From Longimicrobium sp. (GTDB lineage Bacteria > Gemmatimonadota > Gemmatimonadetes > Longimicrobiales > Longimicrobiaceae), in contig DASVWD010000020.1 in the NCBI GenBank assembly GCA_036389795.1, positions 1 through 47,987 on the forward strand: a stretch of 47,987 nucleotides of DNA. The letters are read 5' to 3'. Under the pieces are notes generated by a model, which did no database searches, was not told the origin of the DNA, and was given only the letters and a program-made list of their open reading frames with translations. Below are positions 34,990-43,043 of this stretch, piece by piece (the first letter of the stretch is position 1; every line of letters begins with the position of its first letter). Position numbers and translations under genes: made by a program.

Positions 34990-35447
34990 GCCGTTTCCGC
35001 CAGCCTCACCGAGCCACCCTTGATCGTGTCGAGCAGCCCCGATTCGAGGAGCCACTCCTGCCGCTCGTCGGGCAGTTGGCCGTTCCTGCGCGCACGGGTA
35101 AGCAGTTGAAGCCAGGTGGCTACGATCATCTCGAGGCTGAGTCGAGTGACCTTATCGAGGCAAACGCGGTCCAGGTCGACCACCCTGCCCAGGAACGGAC
35201 GCGCGTCCACGACGTAATCCGGCAGTGCATCGGCGTCGTGCGGGCGGTCCGTCCGCCAGACGAAGAAATGGCTCGGCACAGCGATCAGGAAGTATGGCGC
35301 AGTCCCCACGATCGGCATGTGCTGCAGCAGCTCGCTTCGGAGCTCCGCGGCCCATTCGGGCGACGTTCCTTTCTCCGTCGTGACTTCCGCGACCAGCAGA
35401 ACTCCGCGGTCGGGCGCATACACGGTGATGTCGGGTCCCGGGTTCAT
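34986..35447 (-). CDS. Restriction-endonuclease-fold-like protein paired with PIN protein
   Basis: This 153-aa protein begins MNPGPDITVYAPDRGVLLVAEV. The PD...(x)n...EVT arrangement followed by a helix (EWAAELRSELLQHM) and strands (YFLIAVPSHFFVWR) resembles the PD-(D/E)xK/Uma2-like fold, but the usual Lys reads T, so activity is doubtful. The ATG at 35447 has GGAGACGGGGAG before it. The frame stays open for 30 credible codons upstream (RIAEQIQACYLQSGH), so the true start may be earlier. It overlaps the PIN gene by 4 nt. Confidence 0.6.
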   Translation of the reverse strand: MNPGPDITVYAPDRGVLLVAEVTTEKGTSPEWAAELRSELLQHMPIVGTAPYFLIAVPSHFFVWRTDRPHDADALPDYVVDARPFLGRVVDLDRVCLDKVTRLSLEMIVATWLQLLTRARRNGQLPDERQEWLLESGLLDTIKGGSVRLAETA

Positions 35448-35772
35448 CTCCCCGTCTCCATCAGGATGTCCAGATTGAAGGTAACATGCCTGGATCTGTT
35501 CCGCTATCCTCGCTGTTCGCGTCCCTGTCCATTTCGTCTGACGGATGCCAGGGGCGGCGAGGATGGTATCGCAACACATGACGACGCTGGCGGTGGATGT
35601 GCAGACGGTCGATCGTCGGCGCACAGGGTGTTCCTTGACTTTGACGCCACCGCGAGCGAAGGTGGGAGGCGCACCCGTGGTCGAGATGCGACCGCGCCAC
35701 CGCTCACCCCACCGCTCGGCGCCCGTGCTCCGCGCGGCCGCCGGACGGACCTTTCGCGACGGAGGACGGCTG
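35448..35772. other. Divergent control region of the PIN module and lanthipeptide genes
   Basis: No gene is seen apart from the possible N-terminal extension of the PD-(D/E)xK-like gene. TTGACT at about 35635 is a possible -35 box for the plus-strand genes, with no clear -10. The 50 bp before the first precursor resemble those before the second (CGGCCGCC..., GGAG), indicating that the unit duplicated with its leader. Confidence 0.35.
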
Positions 35773-35994
35773 ATGAGAAAGCTCGCGCTCGACCCGGAAT
35801 CGCTGCAGGTGATGAGCTTCGCCACCGTGGAGGCGGAGGGCGATCCGCGCGGCACCGTGCACGCTCACGACGACACGCTGCCCACCGAGATGCAGTGCAG
35901 CAAGTTCGGATGTCCCACCAAGACCTGCGACACCCAGGAGGACTGCAACTCGATCGATCCCTACTACTGTAACTCGGTCGAGCCTTACTGCTGA
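35773..35994 (+). CDS. Pinensin-family lanthipeptide precursor 1
   Basis: This is a 73-aa precursor. The leader (1-about 37) has MRKLALDPESLQVMSF, then EAEGDPRGTV and DDTLPTE, matching the leader type NCBI-style annotation calls pinensin family. The core (about 39-73) has six Cys and several Ser/Thr (CSKFGCPTKTCDTQEDC, then CNSIDPYYCNSVEPYC), so dehydration and lanthionine rings are possible. The last 16 residues are a tandem duplication of a CNS[IV]xPY unit. GGAGG lies 7 nt before the ATG. No LanB, LanC, protease or exporter gene is adjacent. Confidence 0.8.
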   Translation: MRKLALDPESLQVMSFATVEAEGDPRGTVHAHDDTLPTEMQCSKFGCPTKTCDTQEDCNSIDPYYCNSVEPYC

Positions 35995-36121
35995 TCCGGC
36001 GGGCTCCGAACCGGGGGCCGGTGCCCGGCCGTCCCCCGACCTGCGGCCTTCGCTCGCCACCCGCCCGGCCGCCGCGGCCGCACGACGTCCGGGCAGACCT
36101 CTCCCGAACGGAGTAACGACC

Positions 36122-36337
36122 ATGAGAAAGCTCGCGCTCGACCTCGACGCCCTGCAGGTGGAGAGCTTCGCCATCGAGGCGGAGGGCGACCTGCGCGGCA
36201 CCGTGCAGGCGAACGAGGACACGGCGCCGACCGAGTTCTGCACGCCGGGCAACGGCTGCCGGACGAACCACTGCAACACCAACCAGCAGCAGTGTAACAC
36301 GGTGGCGCCGTACTGCCGGAACGAGCCGGCGGAGTAA
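36122..36337 (+). CDS. Pinensin-family lanthipeptide precursor 2
   Basis: This is a 71-aa paralogue of the preceding gene. The leader MRKLALDLDALQVESF, EAEGDLRGTV and DTAPTE are almost the same, while the core diverged (FCTPGNGCRTNHCNTN, QQQCNTVAPYCRNEPAE; five Cys). The shared CN[ST][IV]xPYC unit appears once here and is followed by a RNEPAE tail that precursor 1 lacks. GGAG lies 9 nt before the ATG. The 127-bp spacer resembles the upstream region of precursor 1. A strong terminator follows at 36395. Confidence 0.8.
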   Translation: MRKLALDLDALQVESFAIEAEGDLRGTVQANEDTAPTEFCTPGNGCRTNHCNTNQQQCNTVAPYCRNEPAE

Positions 36338-36394
36338 GGGCACGAGCGCGCCGGGACCCGCGTGATCGGTTCAACCCGGGTTCGCCGAGAATGG

Positions 36395-36425
36395 AGCGCC
36401 CCCGCCGGATTCCGGCGGGGGCGCT
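36395..36425 (+). terminator. Terminator of the lanthipeptide precursor pair
   Basis: A near-perfect palindrome (AGCGCCCCCGCCGG and complement, minimal loop) lies 57 nt after precursor 2. Its core matches the hairpin at 34337-34373. It also faces the end of the convergent gamma-glutamyltransferase gene. Confidence 0.7.
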
Positions 36426-36458
36426 ACGCTTCCAGCCACTCGATGGAGTGGGGGGCTC

Positions 36459-38291
36459 CTACTGCACCACCCGCCGCACCTCGCCGAATCCCACCGCCGC
36501 GCCGCCGCGCCGCGGATCCGCTGCGCCGGCCAGGTAGCCGCCGGGGAGGAGGATGATGGACTGCACGTCGCCCTGGTAGCCGGTGCGCTCGGCGACGACG
36601 TGGCCCATCCGGCGCAGCGCCTCGGCCGTGGCGGGCTCCAGGCCGCCCTTTTCGTAGCGCAGGGTGTCGGGGAGGTGCTGGTGGTGCAGGCGCGGGGCGG
36701 CCGTCGCGGTGCCCACGTCCATGTCGAAGTCCACCACGTTGGAGACCGCCATCGCGATCGAGGTGATGATCGTGGCGCCGCCTGGGGTGCCCGTCACCAG
36801 GCGCACGCGGCCGCGCGGGTCCAGCACGATGGTGGGCGACATCGCCGAGAGCATGCGCTTGCCCGGGGCGATGGCGTTGGCGGCGCCCTGCACCAGGCCG
36901 AACTGGTTGGGGACGCCGGGCTTGGAGGTGAAGTCGTCCATCTCGTTGTTGAGCAGGAAGCCGGCGCCCTCCACCGTCACCAGGCTCCCGTACAGCGAGT
37001 TGATCGTGGTCGTCACGGCGACGGCGTTGCCCAGGCCGTCGACGATGGAGTAGTGCGTGGTGTTCTCACCCTCGGTGCGCGCGGCGACGGGGGCGGGGCC
37101 CAGGCCGGGCGCGACGTCGGCGGAGGGGGTGGCGCGGTCGCGGCGGATGGTGGCGCGGCGCTCCCTGGCGTACGCGTCGGAGGCCATGCGCGCCACCGGC
37201 TGCGGCACGAAGTCGGGGTCGGCCAGGTACGCGTTGCGGTCGGCGTAGGCGCGCCGCGCGGCCTCGACGAAGAGGTGCACGTGCTGCGGCGACAGGAAGC
37301 CGAGCGAGCGCAGGTCGTAGCCTTCCAGGATCTTGAGCATCTCCGCCATGGTCACCCCGCCCGACGACGGCGGGGGCATCGAAATCACCGTGTGGCCGCG
37401 GTAGGTGAAGCGCAGCGGGTCGCGCCAGACGGCGCGGTACTGCGCCAGGTCCTCCCGGGTGATCAATCCGCCGCCGCGCCGCATTTCGGCCTCGACCAGC
37501 TCGGCGGTGCGGCCCTGGTAGAAGCCGTTGGCGCCGTGCTGCTGGATGCGGCGGAAGGTCTCGGCCAGGTCGCGCTGCACCAGCCGCTCGCCGACCACGG
37601 GGGCGCGGCCCTCGGGGAGGAAGATGCGGGCGGTGGCCGGGAAGCGCCGCAGCTCCTTCTCGTTCCGGTTGAGCGAGCCCGCCAGCCGCTCGTGGACCAC
37701 GATCCCCTCGGCCAGGGCGATGGCGGGCTGCACCAGCTCGGCCCAGCGCAGCTTGCCGAAGCGCCGGTGCGCCTCCCACATCCCCGCCACCGAGCCGGGG
37801 ACGCCGGCCGCCAGGTGGCCGACGAGCGACAGGCTGTCGGAGACGTTGCCCTGCGCGTCGAGGTACATGTCGCGCGTGGCCTTGAGTGGCGCCTTCTCGC
37901 GGAAGTCGAGCGCGGCCGTGGTCCCGTCGGCCATGCGCACCACCAGGAAGCCGCCGCCGCCGATGTTGCCGGCCTCGGGGTTCACCACCGCCAGGGCGAA
38001 GTGGGTGGCCACGGCGGCGTCGACGGCGTTGCCGCCCCTGCGCAGGATCTCGGCGCCGATCTCGCTGGCCACGCGGTCGGTGGTGACCACCATCCCGCGC
38101 GAGGCGAGGACGGGGGCCACGCGGTCGCGCTGGAAGTCCCACGCGGCGGGGAAGCGGACCGCGCTGTCGGCGGCGGCGGCCGCCGCCGCTTCGGTGGCGG
38201 CCCAGGCGTCGCGCTCGGGGGCGCAGCCGGTGGCCGCGGTGGCGGCGAAGAGCGGGAGGAGCGGGAGGAGCGCGAGGCGGCGGAGCGGCAT
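36459..38291 (-). CDS. ggt: Gamma-glutamyltransferase
   Basis: This 610-aa exported enzyme (lipobox-like ATGCAP near residue 21) hydrolyses or transfers gamma-glutamyl groups, as from glutathione, in the periplasm. The family pattern is complete: GGNAVDAAVATHFAL, GIGGG-type NIGGGGFLVV, ALDFREKAP, VPGSVAGMWEAH. The autoprocessing Thr nucleophile is in ENTTHYSIVD, with the downstream NNEMDDF and GTPGGATIITS. The precursor is cleaved before that Thr into two subunits. A monocistronic unit is likely, as repeats fill the 586 bp upstream. Confidence 0.93.
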   Translation of the reverse strand: MPLRRLALLPLLPLFAATAATGCAPERDAWAATEAAAAAAADSAVRFPAAWDFQRDRVAPVLASRGMVVTTDRVASEIGAEILRRGGNAVDAAVATHFALAVVNPEAGNIGGGGFLVVRMADGTTAALDFREKAPLKATRDMYLDAQGNVSDSLSLVGHLAAGVPGSVAGMWEAHRRFGKLRWAELVQPAIALAEGIVVHERLAGSLNRNEKELRRFPATARIFLPEGRAPVVGERLVQRDLAETFRRIQQHGANGFYQGRTAELVEAEMRRGGGLITREDLAQYRAVWRDPLRFTYRGHTVISMPPPSSGGVTMAEMLKILEGYDLRSLGFLSPQHVHLFVEAARRAYADRNAYLADPDFVPQPVARMASDAYARERRATIRRDRATPSADVAPGLGPAPVAARTEGENTTHYSIVDGLGNAVAVTTTINSLYGSLVTVEGAGFLLNNEMDDFTSKPGVPNQFGLVQGAANAIAPGKRMLSAMSPTIVLDPRGRVRLVTGTPGGATIITSIAMAVSNVVDFDMDVGTATAAPRLHHQHLPDTLRYEKGGLEPATAEALRRMGHVVAERTGYQGDVQSIILLPGGYLAGAADPRRGGAAVGFGEVRRVVQ

Positions 38292-38877
38292 CGTGAACTG
38301 CAGGGGACAGGGTACAGGGAACAGGGGCCAGCGAGCGGAAACGGCTTCGAGAGTCGCGATCCGGGGCTGTCGTGCGTTCCTGAAGATGACGGGCGGGGCG
38401 GGGGCGGGGCAATGGGGGGTGCCCCCTCCCCCGCGCGGCCCTCGGCTGCTCGTTCCTCGCAGCCGGAGGGCGCGCTCCCCTCCCCCGCTGCGCGGTAGAG
38501 GGGAACACCCGGGCCCTTCGCGCGACGGGCGGGACGAGAATCTGTGCGTAAGGCGAAGCCTGCCTCGACCGGGTGTCCGCGGGTGCGCGATGAGGTCTCC
38601 CTCCACCGCGCAGCGGGGGAGGGCCGGGGAGGGGGCATCACGGCTGGCGCCGCGACAATGCCGCTCGAAGCGGAACGACGGTGCTCAGTGCGAAGTGCGA
38701 GGTGGGAAGTGCACAGAGACGACTTCGCTGGCTGTCTCCTGTTCCCTGTCCCCTGTTCCCTCGCGGTTCGGAGCGGGCCGGGCTCTTGCATCCGCGCCCG
38801 GGAGCGCGCACGTTGGGGCGTCGGCGGGAGACTCGCTCCCGTGGCGCCACGCGCGCCGGTCCCCTCGCCACCGCGTG
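38292..38877. repeat. 586-bp divergent gap filled with repeats
   Basis: It contains two runs of GGGGACA/GGGAACA heptamers (about 38300-38330 and, inverted, 38730-38761), CCCTCCCCC/GGGGGAGGG elements (about 38410-38640), and a CAGTGCGAAGTGCGA tract (about 38687-38714). No gene is seen. The promoter of murQ must lie in its last 100 bp. Confidence 0.6.
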
Positions 38878-39798
38878 ATGATCCAGAAGCCCCCGCTCGA
38901 CCCCCGGCTCACCGAGCAGCGCAACCCCGCCACCACGGACATCGACCGCCTCTCGGCGCTGGAGATCGTCCGGGTGATCAACGAAGAGGACCACCGCGTC
39001 GCCCCCGCCGTCGCCTCCCAGCTGGAGCAGGTGGCCCGGGCCGTCGACATGGCCGAGGAGACCTTCCGCGCGGGCGGCCGCATGGTCTACTTCGGCGCGG
39101 GGACGTCGGGGCGGCTGGGGGTGCTGGACGCCACCGAGATGCCGCCCACCTACGGCACGCCCCCGGAGATGGTGCAGGGGGTGATCGCCGGCGGGCCCGA
39201 CGCGCTGGTGCGGGCCGTGGAGGGCGCGGAGGACAGCCGCGAGGACGGCGCGGCCCGGGCCGACGAGCTGGGGCTGGGGCCCGACGACTTCGCCTTCGGG
39301 ATCGCGGCGTCGGGGAGCACGCCCTGGGTGCACGGGGCGCTCACCCGCGCCAAGCAGCGCGGCGCCAAGACGGGCTTCCTGCTCTGCACGCCGCCCGAGC
39401 CGTGGATGCTGGAGGTGTACGACGTGGTGATCGCGCCGCTGGTGGGGCCCGAGGTGGTGACCGGGTCCACGCGGATGAAGGCGGGGACGGCCACCAAGAT
39501 GGTGCTGAACACCGTCACCACGGCGGCGATGATCCGGCTGGGGAAGGTCTACGGCAACCTGATGGTTGACCTCAGGGCCACGAACCAGAAACTTCAGGAC
39601 CGCAGCGAGCGCATCCTGATGGAGACGCTGGACCTGGACCGCGCGGCGGCGGCCGACCTGCTCAAGCGGTCCGGGGGGAGCGTGAAGACGGCCATGGTGA
39701 TGCACTGGTGCGAGGTCGACCGGCGCAAGGCGTCGGAGATGCTGCGGCGCGCGGGCGGCCGGCTGGGCGAGATCCTGCAGGGCCGCGGGCCCGGATGA
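38878..39798 (+). CDS. murQ: N-acetylmuramic acid 6-phosphate etherase
   Basis: This 306-aa cytoplasmic enzyme cleaves the lactyl ether of MurNAc-6-phosphate to GlcNAc-6-phosphate and D-lactate in peptidoglycan recycling. The start TEQRNPATTDIDRLSALEIV, the SIS-domain phosphosugar site GAGTSGRLGVLDA, the catalytic Glu region AVEGAEDSRE, and GSTRMKAGTATKMVLN are all typical. The length is standard. Its TGA overlaps the ATG of the next gene (ATGA). It opens a recycling cluster with anmK, nagZ and an ampG-like gene. Confidence 0.95.
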   Translation: MIQKPPLDPRLTEQRNPATTDIDRLSALEIVRVINEEDHRVAPAVASQLEQVARAVDMAEETFRAGGRMVYFGAGTSGRLGVLDATEMPPTYGTPPEMVQGVIAGGPDALVRAVEGAEDSREDGAARADELGLGPDDFAFGIAASGSTPWVHGALTRAKQRGAKTGFLLCTPPEPWMLEVYDVVIAPLVGPEVVTGSTRMKAGTATKMVLNTVTTAAMIRLGKVYGNLMVDLRATNQKLQDRSERILMETLDLDRAAAADLLKRSGGSVKTAMVMHWCEVDRRKASEMLRRAGGRLGEILQGRGPG

Positions 39799-40259
39799 CC
39801 GGCCGCTTCGAGGGCTTCCCCGAGCGCCCGCCCTCGGAGGCCGAGTGGGAGGACCTGCTCGTGCGCTTCGAGCTGGGCCCGCGCGCCCTGCGCGACACGA
39901 TCGCCGACGCGCGCTGGACGGTGGGCGAGGAGGAGCTGCTGGAGCCGCTGGCCATGCTGCTGGCCCACGAGGCGCTCACCACCGAGGCGCTGGTGGCCAT
40001 GCGCGAGCGGCGCACGCTCCCGGGCGACGGGGCGGGGATCGACGGCCTGGGCGCGATGGACGCCGGGGCGCGGGTGGACGAGTTCGCGGCGATGCGCTCG
40101 CGCAACTTCGCGGCGGTGCAGCGGCGCGGGATCGAGGTGTGGGACTGGCGCACGGAGATCGCCGGGCACCCGGTGACGGCGTTCCAGCTGCTGCAGGCGG
40201 GGGTGGCGCTGGACGGGGCCGTGCTGTCGGCGATCCGCGCCGCGCACCACGAGGGGTGA
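39795..40259 (+). CDS. Conserved-looking protein of unknown function between murQ and anmK
   Basis: This 154-aa soluble, mainly helical protein (LLVRFELGPRALRDTIADAR, LLEPLAMLLAHEALTTEALV, RNFAAVQRRGIEVWDWRTEI) does not match any family that I know. It overlaps murQ by 4 nt and ends 4 nt before the anmK start codon, so it is translated as part of the recycling operon. The HxxxxxE/W pattern hints at a four-helix DinB-like fold (about 150 aa), but this is a guess. A role in handling MurNAc or its phosphates is suggested only by position. Confidence 0.75.
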   Translation: MTGRFEGFPERPPSEAEWEDLLVRFELGPRALRDTIADARWTVGEEELLEPLAMLLAHEALTTEALVAMRERRTLPGDGAGIDGLGAMDAGARVDEFAAMRSRNFAAVQRRGIEVWDWRTEIAGHPVTAFQLLQAGVALDGAVLSAIRAAHHEG

Positions 40260-40263
40260 GGGC

Positions 40264-41442
40264 GTGCTCCTGGTGGGCCTGATGTCGGGCACCTCGCTCG
40301 ACGGGGTGGACGCGGCGCTGGTGGAGGTGGAGGGGGAGCACGCGGACGACGTGCGCGCCCGCGTGCTCCACTCGCTCACCCTCCCCTACGGCGAGGAGCG
40401 CCGCGCCGCCATCCACGACGCCATCCTGCGCGGGAGCGCGGAGGCGCTCTGCGGGCTGCACGCGCAAGTCGGCGAGTGGCTGGCCGAGGCGGTGCTGAAG
40501 GTGTGCGCGGAGGCCGGCGTCGCGCCGGAGCGCGTCGACGCGGTGGGCTCGCACGGGCAGACGGTGTGGCACCGGCCCCCGACGGAAGAGAAGCGTGGGG
40601 CGACGCTGCAGCTCGGCGACCCGGCGACGATCGCGGAGCGCACGGGGTGCACGGTGGTGGCGGACTTCCGCGTGCGCGACATGGCGGCCGGGGGGCAGGG
40701 GGCGCCGCTGGTGCCCTGGGTGGACCGCGTCCTCTTCGCCGCGCCGGGGCGGGCGCGGGCGCTGCAGAACATCGGCGGGGTCGGCAACGTCACCCGCGTG
40801 CCGCCGAAGGGGAGCCAGGAGCCCGTGTTCGCCTTCGACACGGGGCCGGGGAACGCGCTGATCGACGCGGCGGTGGAGATCGCCACCGGGGGGCGGCTCA
40901 CCTTCGACCGCGACGGGAAGCTGGCCGCGCGGGGGGAGGTGGACGCGGCGCTCCTCGACGAGCTGCTCGCCCACCCGTACTTTGCCGCGCCGCCGCCCAA
41001 GTCCACCGGCCGCGAGGAGTTCGGCCGCCCCTTCGTGGAGCGCCTGGCCGAGGCCGTGCGGCCGGAGGGCGACCGCGACTGGCTGGACCTGGTGGCCACG
41101 CTCACCGAGCTCACGGCGCGCTCGATCGCCGACGCGTACCGGCGCTGGGTGGTCCCCCGCGGGGTGGACGAGGTGGTGGTGAGCGGCGGCGGGGCGAACA
41201 ACCCCACGCTGATGGCGCGCATCCGCGACCTGCTGGCGCCGCTCCCCGTGCTGGGCGGCGACGCGCTGGGGGTGGACCCCGACGCCAAGGAGGCGGTGGC
41301 GTTCGCGCTGCTGGCGTGGGCGCACCTGCGCGGGATCCCCGCCAACGTCCCCGAGGCCACGGGGGCGGCGGGGCCGCGCGTCCTCGGCTCGCTGACGCCC
41401 GGCGCCCGCGCCGGCTCCCTGATCCACGCACCCGCGACCTGA
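40264..41442 (+). CDS. anmK: Anhydro-N-acetylmuramic acid kinase
   Basis: This 392-aa cytoplasmic kinase opens 1,6-anhydro-MurNAc and phosphorylates it to MurNAc-6-phosphate, the MurQ substrate. The family landmarks are all present: LMSGTSLDGVDAALVE at the N-terminus, GSHGQTVWH, GDPATIAERTG, catalytic Asp in DFRVRDMAAGGQGAPLVP, NIGGVGNVT, FDTGPGNALID and VSGGGANNPTLM. It starts with GTG. The stop TGA shares its A with the ATG of the next gene. Confidence 0.95.
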   Translation: MLLVGLMSGTSLDGVDAALVEVEGEHADDVRARVLHSLTLPYGEERRAAIHDAILRGSAEALCGLHAQVGEWLAEAVLKVCAEAGVAPERVDAVGSHGQTVWHRPPTEEKRGATLQLGDPATIAERTGCTVVADFRVRDMAAGGQGAPLVPWVDRVLFAAPGRARALQNIGGVGNVTRVPPKGSQEPVFAFDTGPGNALIDAAVEIATGGRLTFDRDGKLAARGEVDAALLDELLAHPYFAAPPPKSTGREEFGRPFVERLAEAVRPEGDRDWLDLVATLTELTARSIADAYRRWVVPRGVDEVVVSGGGANNPTLMARIRDLLAPLPVLGGDALGVDPDAKEAVAFALLAWAHLRGIPANVPEATGAAGPRVLGSLTPGARAGSLIHAPAT

Positions 41443-42650
41443 TGCCCCTCCTGCCCACCCGATCCACGCTCCGCCGCCCGGCGCGCCTGCTGGCGACGCT
41501 CGCGGCGCTCGCGCTGCTGGGCGGGTGCGCCTCGCTGCTGCGCCGCACGCCGCCGCCGCGCTACGGCTACCAGCGCCTGTACTACGAGACCGTCAGGGTG
41601 CTGAACGAGGAGGAGCCGGACCCGGCGTTCTACCGCCAGCGGGCGCGGCTGGAGGTGATGGGGCCGGAGCTGGACGAGGTGCTGATCGACCTGGCCACCG
41701 ACCCCTCGGTGAACGAGAACGTGCGCGCCAACGCCATCACCCTGCTGGCGGACCGGCGCGGCTTCAACGCGGTGGGGGTGCTCAGGCGGCTGCTGGTGTC
41801 CAGCACGTCGGACCCGGTGCGGGCGGCCGCCGTGGTGGGGCTGCAGCGCTTCGCGGCCGACAGCCCGCAGGCCAGGAACGCCTTGCGGGCGGCGCTCAGC
41901 GACCCGTGGTCGCGCGTGCGGCTGGGGGCGCTGCAGGGGCTGGACGTGGAGGACGCGCCCCTCCTGCGCGCGCTGCTGCCGGAGGAAGACGACCCGCAGG
42001 TGCGCACGGTGGCGCGGCAGCTCCTGACGCTCTTCGAGGCGAGGGGGGCGCGGCTCGCCCGCAACGAGCGCGGCGACCTGCGCACGGCGGGCGACGACAC
42101 GGTGCCGCGCATCGTCTTCCACGCGGCCCAGGCCGACACGGTGGGGCGGGTGAGCGTGGGGGCGCTGTGGGTGGAGCTCCCCGGCGAGGGGGGGCTGGTG
42201 CCGCTGGCGCAGCAGGTGGAGGTGGTGGACGACGTGGTGCCGGCGTTCTTCGACCCCCGCCGCCGCGCGGTGGTGTTCGAGGCCGACCGGCAGATCCAGA
42301 TCCGCGAGCTGGCGAGCGGGCAGACGCGCGTGGTGTCGGGGGGGATCGCGCCGCGGCTGGTGCCGTTCAGCGAGAGCTTCGTGTTCGCACGCGAGGTGGC
42401 GGGGTCGCGCCGGCGGGGGCTCGGCAACACCACCGAGGTCGACTACCAGGTGATGCGCGCCTCGTTCGGGGGCGGGACGCCGGAGCCGCTGGGGACGCTG
42501 CACGCCGTGATCCGCCCCGACCGCTTCCACGGGGCGTCGCCCGTGCGGGTGATGGTCGTCGGCGAGGCGCGCGACGGCTTCGTGCTGCGCGGCCCGGACG
42601 TGACGTCGTTCGCGTTGCCGACGACGGCGGAGGGGGCGCCGCGGAGGTAA
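41442..42650 (+). CDS. HEAT-repeat lipoprotein in the recycling operon
   Basis: This 402-aa exported lipoprotein has lipobox LLGGC near residue 29. Residues 55-205 contain HEAT-like helical repeats (VLIDLATDPSVNENVRANAI, LVSSTSDPVRAAAVVGLQRF, LSDPWSRVRLGALQGLD). The C-terminal half is beta-rich (VEVVDDVVPAFFDP, RQIQIRELASGQTRVV). Start and anmK stop overlap (TGATG), so it is co-translated with the cytoplasmic recycling genes. It may act as a periplasmic scaffold or sensor of the cell wall. No enzyme motif is seen. Confidence 0.78.
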   Translation: MPLLPTRSTLRRPARLLATLAALALLGGCASLLRRTPPPRYGYQRLYYETVRVLNEEEPDPAFYRQRARLEVMGPELDEVLIDLATDPSVNENVRANAITLLADRRGFNAVGVLRRLLVSSTSDPVRAAAVVGLQRFAADSPQARNALRAALSDPWSRVRLGALQGLDVEDAPLLRALLPEEDDPQVRTVARQLLTLFEARGARLARNERGDLRTAGDDTVPRIVFHAAQADTVGRVSVGALWVELPGEGGLVPLAQQVEVVDDVVPAFFDPRRRAVVFEADRQIQIRELASGQTRVVSGGIAPRLVPFSESFVFAREVAGSRRRGLGNTTEVDYQVMRASFGGGTPEPLGTLHAVIRPDRFHGASPVRVMVVGEARDGFVLRGPDVTSFALPTTAEGAPRR

Positions 42651-43043
42651 GTGCGGAAGTGAGAGAGTGCGAAAGTGCGAAGTGCGAAAGTGCGAAAGTA
42701 CGTGAGTACGTGAGTACGTGAGTGCTGAGTGATGTCATCCTGAGGCCCGATCACACGGAACCAGCGTCCGCCCGGATGGTTGCAGGGCCGAAGGATCTAC
42801 TCACCCGGGCAGGTGGGTCGGGCGCGGCAGCGGCACGGATGCCCGCATGCACCATCCGCTGAATGCCGGTCGGTTTATCCGGTTCGACGGGTCTTTCGCC
42901 GCCCTCCTCTCGACACACTCGGGGGAGGGTGATCTACTTCGGCTCGCCGTCGCGGCCGCGCGGGTGGACCGGGTGATGCGTGGGGGGCGCGGGCCCGGAT
43001 TTCGGCGGATCGATCCTGATCGGACGAGGAGAGGAGTGGGGCG
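42651..43043. repeat. 393-bp repeat region between the HEAT lipoprotein and nagZ
   Basis: It begins with AGTGCGAA heptamer units, passes into three GTACGTGA octamers (about 42698-42722), then a GATGTCATCCTGAG...GCCGAAGGATCTACTC element (42731-42802). The rest, to 43020, has a short open frame (MHHPLNAGRFIRF) without a ribosome binding site, which I do not call. GAGGAGAGGAG before nagZ is its ribosome binding site. Confidence 0.65.
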
